Positions 16,823 through 26,042 of a stretch of DNA of 64,000 nt are shown here, one piece after another (the first letter of the stretch is position 1; every line of letters starts with the position of its first letter). Origin of the DNA: Ruminococcus flavefaciens. Its GTDB lineage: Bacteria > Bacillota > Clostridia > Oscillospirales > Ruminococcaceae. The stretch lies in contig NZ_FPIP01000001.1 of the NCBI RefSeq assembly GCF_900119075.1, forward strand, positions 553,198 through 617,197, read 5' to 3'. The notes below the pieces were generated by a model. The model did not search any database. It was not told the DNA's origin and saw only the letters and a program-made list of their open reading frames with translations. Made by a program: the position numbers and the translations under genes.

Positions 16823-18016
16823 ATGATACTTACTAAGCTGCTGTTCATCGTACTTATTATAGTATGTGCACTTTTCTATATACTATATATATGGGACTTT
16901 GCACTTGTACTTCTTATTGTAATGATAGCTCTTCCTATCATTATGTTTGTCTCAACATTGATAGCAAAACGCAGTATAAAGGTTGAATTCGCTGTAAAGG
17001 ACAAGAACGCTGTAAAGTTCAAGGACTTTCCTGTTCAGCTCGTTGTTACCAACAACAGCATTTTCCCTATCGGAAAAGCCGAGGCAAAGGTGGAATACTA
17101 CAATTCATTCAGCAAGGATATTTCCTCCTTTGACCTGTTTCTGCCCATACAGCCAAGGAACTCACAGCGTGTTACCTTTCAGCTCAACTCCAAGTTCTGC
17201 GGCACTATTAAAATAAGAACATTATATCTCAATATTTACGATCCCCTCAGGATATTCAAGTTCAGAACTGCAAGCAATATCCATACAGAGGTAACTATCA
17301 TGCCCGAGGGGCACGATATCGGCGGTATCGTTCATTACAGCGACCGCGTAAATGAGGAAAGCGATCTTTTCTCGGAGCACCGCCCAGGTGATGATCCGTC
17401 AGAGGTATTTGATCTCCGCGAATACAATGCAGGAGACAAGCTTAACCGCATACACTGGAAGCTCAGCTCAAAAAAGGACGATTTCATCGTAAAGGATTAC
17501 AGCCTGCCCATAGACGTTCCGTGTATGCTTTTCATTGACCTGAAATGCTATTCTGAAAATGATTCGGCGCTCCCTGTAACAGACACACTTATCGAGACTT
17601 TTCTTTCTATCTCGCAGTTCCTGCTTGATAACGAAAGATGTCATTCGGTTGTATTCTTCAACGCTTCTCAGAATCAGTTCGCCGAGTACAGCATAACGAG
17701 CTCAGCTGATCTCGCGTCAGTAGTCAAAGCTCTTATAGCTTCGGTAGACGATATGCGCTACTGTCAGAAGCCCGATGTTTACTTTACAGAGAATGATTCG
17801 CTTTCATTTGCTTCATTCACTTATATAAGCTCTGATTTCAATGAGAAGCTTCTTGACAGCATCGACGAGGAAGTCGAAGCCGATTTCAAGAACGCTGTCA
17901 TAATCATTGACGATATAGATAAGACCGCTTCCTTGGGCGGCGGTTATTCTTCACTTAACGTTATACCTGTCGTAGTCGGCAGAATATCTGCCTCAATAAA
18001 GGATATAGATATATAA
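16823..18016 (+). CDS. DUF58 domain protein
   Basis: A 397-residue protein with two N-terminal membrane helices (about residues 4-45), a beta-rich extracytoplasmic-type segment, then the DUF58 motif DLREYNAGDKLNRIHWK (about 198-215), the family's hallmark. The C-terminal half resembles a von Willebrand-like fold (MLFIDLKCYSEND). DUF58 proteins accompany MoxR ATPases and transglutaminases in a conserved gene trio of unknown detailed role. Its stop TAA overlaps the ATG of the next gene (TAATG at 18014-18018), so translation is coupled. Confidence 0.9.
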   Translation: MILTKLLFIVLIIVCALFYILYIWDFALVLLIVMIALPIIMFVSTLIAKRSIKVEFAVKDKNAVKFKDFPVQLVVTNNSIFPIGKAEAKVEYYNSFSKDISSFDLFLPIQPRNSQRVTFQLNSKFCGTIKIRTLYLNIYDPLRIFKFRTASNIHTEVTIMPEGHDIGGIVHYSDRVNEESDLFSEHRPGDDPSEVFDLREYNAGDKLNRIHWKLSSKKDDFIVKDYSLPIDVPCMLFIDLKCYSENDSALPVTDTLIETFLSISQFLLDNERCHSVVFFNASQNQFAEYSITSSADLASVVKALIASVDDMRYCQKPDVYFTENDSLSFASFTYISSDFNEKLLDSIDEEVEADFKNAVIIIDDIDKTASLGGGYSSLNVIPVVVGRISASIKDIDI

Positions 18017-20775
18017 TGAAAAGAAAGAACATACAAAACACAAACGGCATTAATATCAGCGACAGCATAGTAATGTCCGTAAAACAAAAACATCCGAGCA
18101 TGAGAAAATTCTATGCGGCGGCTATCTCCGTTATCGGTATGCTGTCCGTTGTCATGTCATTTCTTGGAATGTACCATTTCCGCTATAGCAAGAGCACTGT
18201 CGTTGCTGCATTTTTCTGCTTTGCAGCATTTCACATTCTGATAGCCCTTAAAGGCGGAAAAGCTCTCGGTGCATATCTGCTGTCGTTGATGGGGTTTTTC
18301 TTTTTCGTGTATAAGAAAAAGAAAAAAATACTTCTCGGTTATAAATTCGTATACAATGTTATATGCAAAGAAGCCTTTGACTCAAATGCCACCCTTTATA
18401 CGGATCTGAAAAAGGCACTTGAAATATCGCATGTAACCACGCTCTTCGTCCTTTACATATGGCTTCTTGCCATTGTGATATGCTATTTCACCATATGCAG
18501 ACCAAACCCTGTTCTCCCGCTCATGGTGACCTTCCCCGTACTTGAGATCGGTATGTACAACGGCGTTAAAATGCCTGTATTCTGGGGAATCATGTGTATC
18601 GCATACTGGCTTGCAATACTGGCTATGTCTACAATTGACGTAGGCGAATATTCTGGCGGACAAAGTGGATTCGTCCGAAAAAACAATCTGTTCTTCCCCA
18701 AACGGCACATGAAACTAAAGGTAACAGAACGATGCGGTATGTTCGTCATTGCCTCTGTTATGATAGTTGCAGTTCTTGCAAACTGCTACCTTAATCTCAC
18801 ACATTATAAGAGAAGCGATTCCATAAACGAAAAGCGCCGCGACATCAGTGACGCTGTAGAGGATTTCTCTTTTCGTAATTTCGGCGAAAGCATTACAAAT
18901 CTGACCGAAGCCTTCGGCTTTGAGTTTGATTACGAAAATTACAAGATGGGAACTGTCGCGCATGTACGCTACAAAAACGTCACCGACCTTACAGTCACTA
19001 TTGAGAAACCTGTATCAGGTGCGTTATATCTTAAGGACAATATACGTTCCGTTTATCACGACAATGAGTGGTTTTTGCTTCCGTCGTCAAAATACAAGGA
19101 CAAGGTATTCTCTGATTTTAAGGAATACGGCGTTTCGCCACAGAATTTCCCCGCTATCTTCGGAAACTACATAAAAAGAAAAGACGACAAAAATACTATC
19201 TGGATCAAGAACAGCCCCAGAAAAAAACGACGTGTATTCTCTCCTTACGGAGTCGAAAACTTCGGTAAGATCAAATACACCAATGATACTCTTCTTTTCC
19301 CCGAAACAGAGAAAAAAGGCGAAACATCATATAAATTCGTACCGACCAACCCTGACAACATGGAGGTTCTTCTCGGTACAGGCATGGACGTCTTTTTTGC
19401 TAATTCAAACAGTGACGCTCTCATTCTTAATCCTTCATCAAACTCCTCTCTCTCTTCTGCAAGAAATATTTTCTCAGCTTCGGAAATAAAAGATACAAAA
19501 TGGAAGGACAAAGTAATCAAATACTGCAAGGATAATGACCTCATAACCTATGATGATTATTTCTGCATAGATTTTGAACTTCCTGCGGACGCTGCATATC
19601 TTTATGAACACGGCAACATTATCATGGCTGAGCTTTTACAGAACAGCTATAAGAAGTTCGTTTACGAAAACTATCTTGATGTACCGGATAATAAGGACAT
19701 GGATGAGGTCAGAGAGGCTTACAGCGATCTGGTAAATGTCAAGCATGGCAATACGCCTGAGGAAGTATTCGAGATACTCAATAATATAAGGATAAGAATG
19801 GCTGCTAATAACACCTATACTCTTGAACCGGGAGCAACTCCTCCCACGCGCGATTTTATAAATTACTTTCTGCTTGAAAAGCATGAGGGCTATTGTACAC
19901 ATTACGCTTCATCTGGTGTTATCCTCGCAAGAATGGCAGGTATCCCCGCTCGTTACGCTACAGGCTACATTATTTTAGACGACGATATAAAAGGCGGCAA
20001 AATAAACGACGACGAGTCCGTTACCATTGAAGTAAAAGACAACAAAAGCCACGCATGGGCTGAGATCTATATCGACGGTATAGGCTGGATACCATATGAG
20101 TTTACAGCTGATTACATACATCAGAATATCCCGCCTGAGACTACAATATCTTCTGAAACAACTACAACAACTCAGTCAGGTTCGACTACTACTACAACAA
20201 CAGGTACTTCCGTATCAAATACATCAAAGAATACTGCGATAACCTCTGCACATACATCAACTACCGTGACAGACACAAGCGTTGTTACAACTGATGTAAA
20301 GGGCGGTAAGGGCGGCAAGGGAGCCCATATTCCGAGTTTTATCAAGGATATCCTGTTTATTATCCTGTTTATCGCTGCAATAGTACTGCTGGTACAAGCC
20401 AGAAGAACTCTTATTCTCAGGCTAAGAGATAAGCGCTTCAAGTCAGGAGATAACAGCACTCGTATAAGATATATGTATTCTTATGCGGAAAAGCTTCTTG
20501 CGGAGCTGAATCTCAGGAACGAATACGGAAAATACAAGCAGTTCGCTGCTGAAGTGGAAAAATATCACGGAGATATATACTTTGAAAAGGGCGGATTTGA
20601 AAAAATCACAGATATTGCTCTCGGATCGGCCTTCAATAATGAAACTCCAAGCGATGAAGATATCAAAAAGTGTGAAAAGATCCTGAATGACCTCGCGGAA
20701 ACCATATTCAAGAAGTCAGACAGGCTGCAAAAATTCACTCTTGTATATCTTAAGGTTCTTGTAAAGGGGGAATAA
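18016..20775 (+). CDS. membrane-bound transglutaminase-like protein (TgpA type)
   Basis: A 919-residue protein. The N-terminal third has about six membrane segments, followed by a large outside domain. The transglutaminase core shows Cys627 in EGYCTHYAS, His in NKSHAWAEIY and GWIPYEFT, where Glu takes the place of the usual Asp. Then comes a Thr/Ser-rich linker (about 715-755), one more membrane helix (about 775-795) and a cytoplasmic DUF4129-like tail. Such proteins may act as peptidases or cross-linkers on the cell surface; the reaction is not known. It is co-translated with the DUF58 gene and is probably the effector the MoxR/DUF58 pair serves. Confidence 0.87.
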   Translation: MKRKNIQNTNGINISDSIVMSVKQKHPSMRKFYAAAISVIGMLSVVMSFLGMYHFRYSKSTVVAAFFCFAAFHILIALKGGKALGAYLLSLMGFFFFVYKKKKKILLGYKFVYNVICKEAFDSNATLYTDLKKALEISHVTTLFVLYIWLLAIVICYFTICRPNPVLPLMVTFPVLEIGMYNGVKMPVFWGIMCIAYWLAILAMSTIDVGEYSGGQSGFVRKNNLFFPKRHMKLKVTERCGMFVIASVMIVAVLANCYLNLTHYKRSDSINEKRRDISDAVEDFSFRNFGESITNLTEAFGFEFDYENYKMGTVAHVRYKNVTDLTVTIEKPVSGALYLKDNIRSVYHDNEWFLLPSSKYKDKVFSDFKEYGVSPQNFPAIFGNYIKRKDDKNTIWIKNSPRKKRRVFSPYGVENFGKIKYTNDTLLFPETEKKGETSYKFVPTNPDNMEVLLGTGMDVFFANSNSDALILNPSSNSSLSSARNIFSASEIKDTKWKDKVIKYCKDNDLITYDDYFCIDFELPADAAYLYEHGNIIMAELLQNSYKKFVYENYLDVPDNKDMDEVREAYSDLVNVKHGNTPEEVFEILNNIRIRMAANNTYTLEPGATPPTRDFINYFLLEKHEGYCTHYASSGVILARMAGIPARYATGYIILDDDIKGGKINDDESVTIEVKDNKSHAWAEIYIDGIGWIPYEFTADYIHQNIPPETTISSETTTTTQSGSTTTTTTGTSVSNTSKNTAITSAHTSTTVTDTSVVTTDVKGGKGGKGAHIPSFIKDILFIILFIAAIVLLVQARRTLILRLRDKRFKSGDNSTRIRYMYSYAEKLLAELNLRNEYGKYKQFAAEVEKYHGDIYFEKGGFEKITDIALGSAFNNETPSDEDIKKCEKILNDLAETIFKKSDRLQKFTLVYLKVLVKGE

Positions 20776-20776
20776 T

Positions 20777-21382
20777 ATGAAGATAGACAACACAGGATAT
20801 ATCGTCAAAGGCATACTTCTTGCGGTGTGCGGTGTATGCTTTGCGTTCTTCCCCAATGTTATTTCCTGGACATTCTATATCATCGGCGGAATAATCGTCG
20901 TAGGAAGTGCTCTCACTTCCCTCGGTGGTATCACTCAGGGGGACGGCTCGCTTCTCCCTGTCGGCGGAATAGGCGTAGCGATAGGTCTGTTCGTCATGTG
21001 TCTTCCAAAGGTCATAAGCGCTCATATATCAATAATAGTTGGATTCATCATACTAATAATCGCAATTGTTCAGATAATAAAGGCGCTGACCAAGGAAATG
21101 AAAAAGGGCTTGAAGATATTTCAGCTGGTTTTCGGAATCATTCTTCTTATCGGTTCGGTATTTCTCATTTTTGATCCGTTCAAGGGCGGAAATATTATCC
21201 GTATCATTGTTGGCATTATCCTGATAGGCTATGCTTTGTTCAACTTCTACGTGGCTTATGTTATCAATGAGCGCAATGGCGGAGTTATAAGCAATACTTC
21301 TGCCGATAAAAAATACGATGACATAATCGATACCGTCGGACATGATGTTCCTGATAATGATACCAAACCAAAGCTTCAATAA
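20777..21382 (+). CDS. DUF308 (HdeD-like) membrane protein
   Basis: A 201-residue protein with six hydrophobic segments arranged as three repeated helix pairs (for example IVKGILLAVCGVCFAFFP, IIGGIIVVGSALTS), the usual DUF308 layout, and a short charged C-terminal tail. Homologues such as HdeD are linked to acid stress, but function in Firmicutes is unknown. It starts 2 nt after the transglutaminase gene behind AAAGGGGG and ends the operon at a clear terminator. Confidence 0.85.
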   Translation: MKIDNTGYIVKGILLAVCGVCFAFFPNVISWTFYIIGGIIVVGSALTSLGGITQGDGSLLPVGGIGVAIGLFVMCLPKVISAHISIIVGFIILIIAIVQIIKALTKEMKKGLKIFQLVFGIILLIGSVFLIFDPFKGGNIIRIIVGIILIGYALFNFYVAYVINERNGGVISNTSADKKYDDIIDTVGHDVPDNDTKPKLQ

Positions 21383-21385
21383 TAT

Positions 21386-21419
21386 AAAAGAACTGCTGAG
21401 CTATCGGCAGTTCTTTTTT
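21386..21419 (+). terminator. terminator of the MoxR operon
   Basis: AAAAGAACTGC / GCAGTTCTTTTTT hairpin, 10-nt loop, six-T tract. Confidence 0.85.
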
Positions 21420-21441
21420 GCCTGAGAAACAGGACAGGGCT

Positions 21442-21470
21442 TTGACAAATCAAGCATTTTATGGTACAAT
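21442..21470 (+). promoter_or_regulatory. upstream promoter in the LysR leader region
   Basis: TTGACA (21442-21447), 17-nt spacer, TACAAT (21465-21470). It is about 220 nt from the LysR start, so it would give a long leader or a small RNA. Confidence 0.65.
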
Positions 21471-21485
21471 AATAATCGGTGTTTT

Positions 21486-21537
21486 CCCGAAAGCTCCTGC
21501 ATGATAAAACTATAAGTTTGTGTATAAGCGCTTTGGG
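21486..21537 (+). ncRNA. possible structured leader or small RNA
   Basis: Soon after the expected start of the 21442 promoter, CCCGAAAGC (21486-21494) pairs with GCTTTGGG (21530-21537) with one bulged G, enclosing a smaller hairpin AAACT-ATA-AGTTT (21507-21519). No terminator follows, so it may be a leader of the LysR gene. No known riboswitch class is recognised. Confidence 0.35.
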
Positions 21538-21621
21538 ATTATAAAAAACTTATATAATTCTTTATATCATAGAAATTAAATTATTAAAACTAACTTAAAT
21601 TAAATTATTCTGAAATTAGTA

Positions 21622-21650
21622 TTGCAATTTCATTTATATAGTGATATAAT
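21622..21650 (+). promoter_or_regulatory. proximal promoter of the LysR gene
   Basis: TTGCAA (21622-21627), 17-nt spacer, TATAAT (21645-21650), 44 nt before the ATG. Confidence 0.6.
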
Positions 21651-21694
21651 ATTTATATAGTTTACTATGAATAATGATAAGGTAGGATTTGCTT

Positions 21695-22633
21695 ATGAAA
21701 ATACAGCAGCTCGAATATGTTATTGCCGTTGCAAGAGAAGGCAGTATTACAAAGGCGGCTAAGAAGCTTTATCAGGCTCAGCCTAATATAAGCATTGCCC
21801 TTAAAGAGCTTGAAGCTTCTCTGGGTATACAGATATTCAATCGCTCCCCCAACGGAATGATACTTACTCCTGAGGGCGAGGAGTTCCTTGCCCGTGCTCA
21901 GACTATCGTAGACGAAATGCAGAGCCTTGAAAGAGACTACGCACAGACTCCTGACAACGAAATGAGACTCAAGGTTGCTGCTGCACGCTCTACCTATGCT
22001 ACCGCAGCTATCGGAAAGTTTATCAGCAAATATATCGATAAGACAGATAAAATCGAAGTCCATGTCATGGAAACAAGCACTGCTAAGGTACTTGAGGACA
22101 TATGTGCTGGCAAATACGATATAGGTTTTATCCGCGTCCCAAGCACTTATGCTGAAATGATAGAGAGCCGTCTTAAGGCTCGCAATCTTGTGGGGAGAAC
22201 TATCATGGAGTTTCCTCTCCAGATCGTTATGAGCGATTCTCACCCTCTTGCCAAATACGACGACGTCCCCTATGAGCTTCTTTCAGAGTATCCTGAGATA
22301 ATCCACGGTGATGATGAACCTGAAATGGTTCGCCGAGCTGCTATTAATCAGGATTATGACGAAAAACGCTCTACAAAGCGTATCCTCATCTACGACAGAG
22401 GTACTCAGATAAGTATGCTCAAAACTGTCAAGAACGCGTATATGTGGGTAGCTCCAATGTCTCAGAGCATTCTCAGATTCAACGAGCTTGTTACAAGAAA
22501 ATGCTCCTATGCAAACAATCTTAACCGCGATATGATAATCTACCGTAAGGCAAGCGAAAACAACGCTCTTATCTCTGACTGCATAAGAACTGTATATGAA
22601 TACGCAGACAAGATCGAAGGTCTGGAAATATAA
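21695..22633 (+). CDS. LysR-family transcriptional regulator
   Basis: A 312-residue regulator. The N-terminal winged helix-turn-helix is clear (QQLEYVIAVAREGSITKAAK, then AQPNISIALKELEASLG, FNRSPNGMILTPEGE). Residues about 90-300 are the LysR substrate-binding domain that senses a small effector. ATG 21695 has AAGGTAGGA upstream; an in-frame TTG at 21689 is less likely. No metabolic gene lies next to it in divergent orientation, so the target and effector are unknown; the long leader suggests control of its own expression. Confidence 0.92.
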   Translation: MKIQQLEYVIAVAREGSITKAAKKLYQAQPNISIALKELEASLGIQIFNRSPNGMILTPEGEEFLARAQTIVDEMQSLERDYAQTPDNEMRLKVAAARSTYATAAIGKFISKYIDKTDKIEVHVMETSTAKVLEDICAGKYDIGFIRVPSTYAEMIESRLKARNLVGRTIMEFPLQIVMSDSHPLAKYDDVPYELLSEYPEIIHGDDEPEMVRRAAINQDYDEKRSTKRILIYDRGTQISMLKTVKNAYMWVAPMSQSILRFNELVTRKCSYANNLNRDMIIYRKASENNALISDCIRTVYEYADKIEGLEI

Positions 22634-22642
22634 ATAAGTATA

Positions 22643-22683
22643 CCCCGATCAGACGGCTATACGTCTTTGATCGGGGCTTTTTT
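22643..22683 (+). terminator. terminator of the LysR gene
   Basis: CCCCGATCA with matching TGATCGGGG (22668-22676) and an inner GACG/CGTC pairing, then a T-run (22678-22683). Confidence 0.85.
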
Positions 22684-22692
22684 GCGAAAAAA

Positions 22693-22729
22693 AAGAATGA
22701 GAGCCATTAGGGGGGAGGTTCTCATTCTT
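22693..22729. repeat. 13-bp hairpin with G-rich loop
   Basis: AAGAATGAGAGCC (22693-22705) pairs with GGTTCTCATTCTT (22717-22729), one G-T pair, loop ATTAGGGGGGA. The 289-nt gap around it (22634-22922) is AT-rich and shows no gene; it also holds the LysR and M18 gene terminators. Confidence 0.5.
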
Positions 22730-22892
22730 AATAAGGGGATATGAGATTGTCATTTATGAAAGAATGACTTTCCATAAATTATTATAGCATAATGCAATAC
22801 TTATTGCAAATATAAATAATTAATCCATATATATAGATTATTGATAAGTAATATTTAAGTATATATTTCCAAAATGTAATTATTTGTAAAAT

Positions 22893-22916
22893 AAGCCCTC
22901 GGAAGTCCGAGGGCTT
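22893..22916. terminator. terminator of the prfA-M18 operon
   Basis: Perfect 11-bp stem AAGCCCTCGGA / TCCGAGGGCTT with a 2-nt loop, followed by ATTTT on the minus strand. Confidence 0.8.
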
Positions 22917-22922
22917 TGATAT

Positions 22923-24326
22923 TTAGTCTGCCATGAATACTTCAAAAGCCTTGTATGCCATATAAGTATCCAATTTTGAAACTATCTCATACGGAGCGTG
23001 CATTGAAAGCACAGGAACTCCAAGATCAATAGTATCAACATTAAGGTTAGCGATGTAAGCAGCTACTGTGCCGCCGCCGCCCTCGTCTACCTTGCCAAGC
23101 TCGCCTGTCTGCCAGATAACATTCTTTGAATCCATAAGACGTCTGATACGTCCTGTGAACTCGGCAGAAGCGTCAGATGTACCAGCCTTGCCGCGGGCAC
23201 CTGTATACTTTGTAACAACTACGCCGTGATTTATATATGCGCTGTTATTGCGCTCGTTGACCTCAGGGAATGTAGGATCATATGCTGCGTTTACATCTGC
23301 GGACAAGCACTGGGAAGCAGAAAGGACTGTTCTTGCGTCACTGCCGAGAGTTTCAGCAATATCTGCTACGAAATATTCAAGATATGCAGAACGGAGACCT
23401 GTGTTTCCGTCGCTGCCTGTCTCTTCCTTGTCGGTAAGTATAGTTACTACTGTATGCTTTGGCTTCTTGCACTCAGCTGTAGCTACAAGTGCAGGATATG
23501 CGCATACCTTATCGTCGTGACCGTAAGCACCTATCATGCTTCTGTCAAAGCCGATGTCCTTTGCCTTGAATGCAGGAACTGCTTCAAGCTCTGAAGAAAT
23601 AAAGTCAGCCTCTGTGATACCGTACTTCTCAAAGAGAATATTCATTATATTGAGCTTGACAGAACCGCTCTCCTCGTCGTCCTTGAACGGGCGCGAACCG
23701 ATAACGATGTTGAGCTGCTCGCCTGTGATTCCCTTAGCAAGAGGCTTCTGCATCTGTGCTGCTGCAAGGTGCGGCAAAAGGTCTGTTACGCAGAATACAG
23801 GATCGCTGTCGTCCTCGCCGATATTTACGGGCACGCTTGTACCGTCAGCCTTGATAACTACGCCGTGAAGCGCGAGCGGAATAGTGGTCCACTGATACTT
23901 CTTGATACCGCCATAGTAATGAGTCTTGAAAAGAGCCATTTCCGTGTCCTCATACAGCGGATTCTGCTTGAGGTCAAGTCTCGGGGAATCGATATGAGCT
24001 GCACAAAGTCTTACACCATCTGTGATAGGCGCTGTACCGATAACAGCTGCAAGAACAGACTTGCCGCGGTTGTTGCGGTATACTTTGTCCCCTGCCTTAA
24101 GCTTCATGCTTGTTTTAAATTCAACAAAGCCCTTTTTCTTAAGAAGCTCTATAGAGTATATAACTGCTTCGCGCTCTATCTTTGCCTTGTTCATGAAGTC
24201 CTTGTAGCCTTCGCAGAATTTATCGCAGGCTTTTATATCCTTGTCCGAAACAAGATGATAAGCGTTTTTACGCTGGATAAGAAGCTTTTCCTTGAGCTTC
24301 TTAGCTTCGTTCTTTTTTTCTGCCAT
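22923..24326 (-). CDS. M18-family aminopeptidase
   Basis: A 467-residue zinc aminopeptidase of the M18 (aspartyl aminopeptidase) family that removes N-terminal residues from peptides, usually acidic ones, in the cytoplasm as a large oligomer. Zinc and active-site motifs seen: CAAHIDSPRLD (H111, D113) and DKEETGSDGN with the paired glutamates near residue 297; SQCLSADVNAA and SMHAPYEIVSK near the end are also family motifs. ATG 24326 has AAAGGAGAGG 6 nt upstream; an in-frame Met 14 codons earlier lacks a site. It is the last gene of the DUF951-prfA-sua5-coaE series. Confidence 0.92.
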   Translation of the reverse strand: MAEKKNEAKKLKEKLLIQRKNAYHLVSDKDIKACDKFCEGYKDFMNKAKIEREAVIYSIELLKKKGFVEFKTSMKLKAGDKVYRNNRGKSVLAAVIGTAPITDGVRLCAAHIDSPRLDLKQNPLYEDTEMALFKTHYYGGIKKYQWTTIPLALHGVVIKADGTSVPVNIGEDDSDPVFCVTDLLPHLAAAQMQKPLAKGITGEQLNIVIGSRPFKDDEESGSVKLNIMNILFEKYGITEADFISSELEAVPAFKAKDIGFDRSMIGAYGHDDKVCAYPALVATAECKKPKHTVVTILTDKEETGSDGNTGLRSAYLEYFVADIAETLGSDARTVLSASQCLSADVNAAYDPTFPEVNERNNSAYINHGVVVTKYTGARGKAGTSDASAEFTGRIRRLMDSKNVIWQTGELGKVDEGGGGTVAAYIANLNVDTIDLGVPVLSMHAPYEIVSKLDTYMAYKAFEVFMAD

Positions 24327-24379
24327 TAAAAACCTCTCCTTTCGCAGAAAAAACTGTATAACAGCCATTTACGGCTGAA

Positions 24380-25027
24380 TTACTGCACTTTCATCGGGGC
24401 CTGTTTGCTTTTGTAAAGCTCACGTATCTTGCCTGATACCTCCCATGCTATGCCATTGACTGTGTCCATATTTCCGTTATTGTGGATTATGTAATCGGAA
24501 TGGCTCTTGAAGAACTCCTCATCGAGCTGAGAGTTCATACGTCTGTGAGCCTGATCCACTGTAAGCCCGTCGCGGGCGATTATACGCTTTTCACGTATAT
24601 CAGCATTTGCAAGGACGGATATGATTATCTCGCAGAAATCATCTGCTCGGCTCTCGAAAAGTGTAGGAGCGTCAAGAAGTATGAGCTTCTCACCTTTCAT
24701 AGAGTGAACTCTTATCTGACGAAGTATCTCGCCTGTGATGTAAGGATATGTAATAGTGGTAAGCGCTTCAAGCTTGGACTTGTCTGAGAAAACTATGCCT
24801 GCAAGACCGCGTCTGTTAAGAGTGCCGTCCTCATTTATAACAGCAGAACCGAAAAGGTCAGCTATCTCATCGAGACACTTTGTCCCTTTTTCTACTATCT
24901 TGCGAGCCACCTGATCGCAGTTGATGACTGTGAAGCCATTGGAGGCAAATATCTTTGAGACTGTGCTCTTCCCTGCCCCTGTCTGACCTGTCAGACCAAC
25001 GACCATAACTCCGTTGAGACTGTTCAT
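24380..25027 (-). CDS. coaE: dephospho-CoA kinase
   Basis: A 215-residue kinase for the last step of coenzyme A synthesis, phosphorylating the 3'-OH of dephospho-CoA. The P-loop is GLTGQTGAGKST (residues 11-22), followed by NCDQVARKIVEKG and the LLDAPTLFES segment that contacts CoA. RRMNSQ is the lid motif. The ATG overlaps the sua5 stop by 4 nt (ATGA), so it is translationally coupled. Confidence 0.94.
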   Translation of the reverse strand: MNSLNGVMVVGLTGQTGAGKSTVSKIFASNGFTVINCDQVARKIVEKGTKCLDEIADLFGSAVINEDGTLNRRGLAGIVFSDKSKLEALTTITYPYITGEILRQIRVHSMKGEKLILLDAPTLFESRADDFCEIIISVLANADIREKRIIARDGLTVDQAHRRMNSQLDEEFFKSHSDYIIHNNGNMDTVNGIAWEVSGKIRELYKSKQAPMKVQ

Positions 25028-26037
25028 ATCCTTATCACCTCGAATCCTGCCGCCCTTATAAGACGGTTATATACTGCAAGTCCTACTCCCTCTGTTTCGG
25101 GAGCACGGACATAGACTACCTTGGCACCTATGTCGTCAAGCTCACGCAGTCTCTGGAAAAGAAGATGTGCCTGCTGAGAGCTGTCCTTACCATAGGTCAT
25201 ATATCTGTATGGGAAATTATCCCTGTCATTATCGAAAATAAGCGAATAAACACTGTCGCCGTTATGTTCTCCCACATAGGAGATAAAGCCTTCAAGTGAG
25301 CCCTCGACCATGATTATATCTGCCTTTGGCGAATAGTGCTTGTACTTCATTCCGGGAGAAGCGGCTTTTTGTCCTGCTTCAAGCTCGTGGAGTATAGCAT
25401 GGTCGATTATGACCTCATCGCATACTTCAAGAAGCATTTCCCTTGTGACACAGCCCGGGCGAAGTATCCTTGCAGTGCTCTCTCCCTCAATGGAGATGAC
25501 TGTTGATTCAACGCCGAATTCTGAACTGCCGCCGTCAACTACAGCTGCTATTTTACCGTTCATGTCACGCATAACGTGGTCAGCAGATGTAGGGCTTGGA
25601 TATCCCGATGTATTCGCTGACGGAGCGGCTATAGGTCTGCCTGCGAGCTCTATTATCCTGTGCATTACAGGATGTGAGGGCACTCTGATGCCTACTGTGT
25701 CAAGTCCGCCTGAAGTTATCATGGGTATCCTGTCGTTTTTTGGAAGTACCATAGTCAGCGGTCCGGGACAGAAGCGCTTTGCAAGCTTGTATGCAAGAGC
25801 AGGTATAGCTGATGTGTAGTCAACAGCCTGTGAAAAATCTGCAAGATGTACTATCAACGGATTATCGGCAGGTCTGCCCTTTGCCTCAAAGACCTTGCGC
25901 ACAGCAGCTTCATTAGAAGCGTCTGCACCGAGTCCGTAGACTGTTTCTGTAGGTATACCGACTATTTCACCTTTTTTAATAAATTCAGCAGCTATTTCAA
26001 GGTCTTTTTCCTTGTTATTTAGTAAAACTGTATCCAT
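25024..26037 (-). CDS. sua5: L-threonylcarbamoyladenylate synthase (Sua5/YwlC type)
   Basis: A 337-residue enzyme that makes threonylcarbamoyl-AMP from Thr, bicarbonate and ATP, the first step of t6A in tRNAs that read ANN codons. The YrdC domain (about residues 10-205) has GEIVGIPTETVYGLGADA, KGRPADNPLIVH and SANTSGYPSPT. A Sua5 domain follows (about 230-337), beginning at SPGMKYKHYSP, so this is the long form. It lies between prfA and coaE in the same operon, fitting a translation theme. Confidence 0.94.
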   Translation of the reverse strand: MDTVLLNNKEKDLEIAAEFIKKGEIVGIPTETVYGLGADASNEAAVRKVFEAKGRPADNPLIVHLADFSQAVDYTSAIPALAYKLAKRFCPGPLTMVLPKNDRIPMITSGGLDTVGIRVPSHPVMHRIIELAGRPIAAPSANTSGYPSPTSADHVMRDMNGKIAAVVDGGSSEFGVESTVISIEGESTARILRPGCVTREMLLEVCDEVIIDHAILHELEAGQKAASPGMKYKHYSPKADIIMVEGSLEGFISYVGEHNGDSVYSLIFDNDRDNFPYRYMTYGKDSSQQAHLLFQRLRELDDIGAKVVYVRAPETEGVGLAVYNRLIRAAGFEVIRI

Positions 26038-26042
26038 AAAAA

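Noticed and set aside
22741..22767. Eight-codon frame MRLSFMKE after GGGGAT
   Set aside because: Too short, poor spacing, and no promoter.
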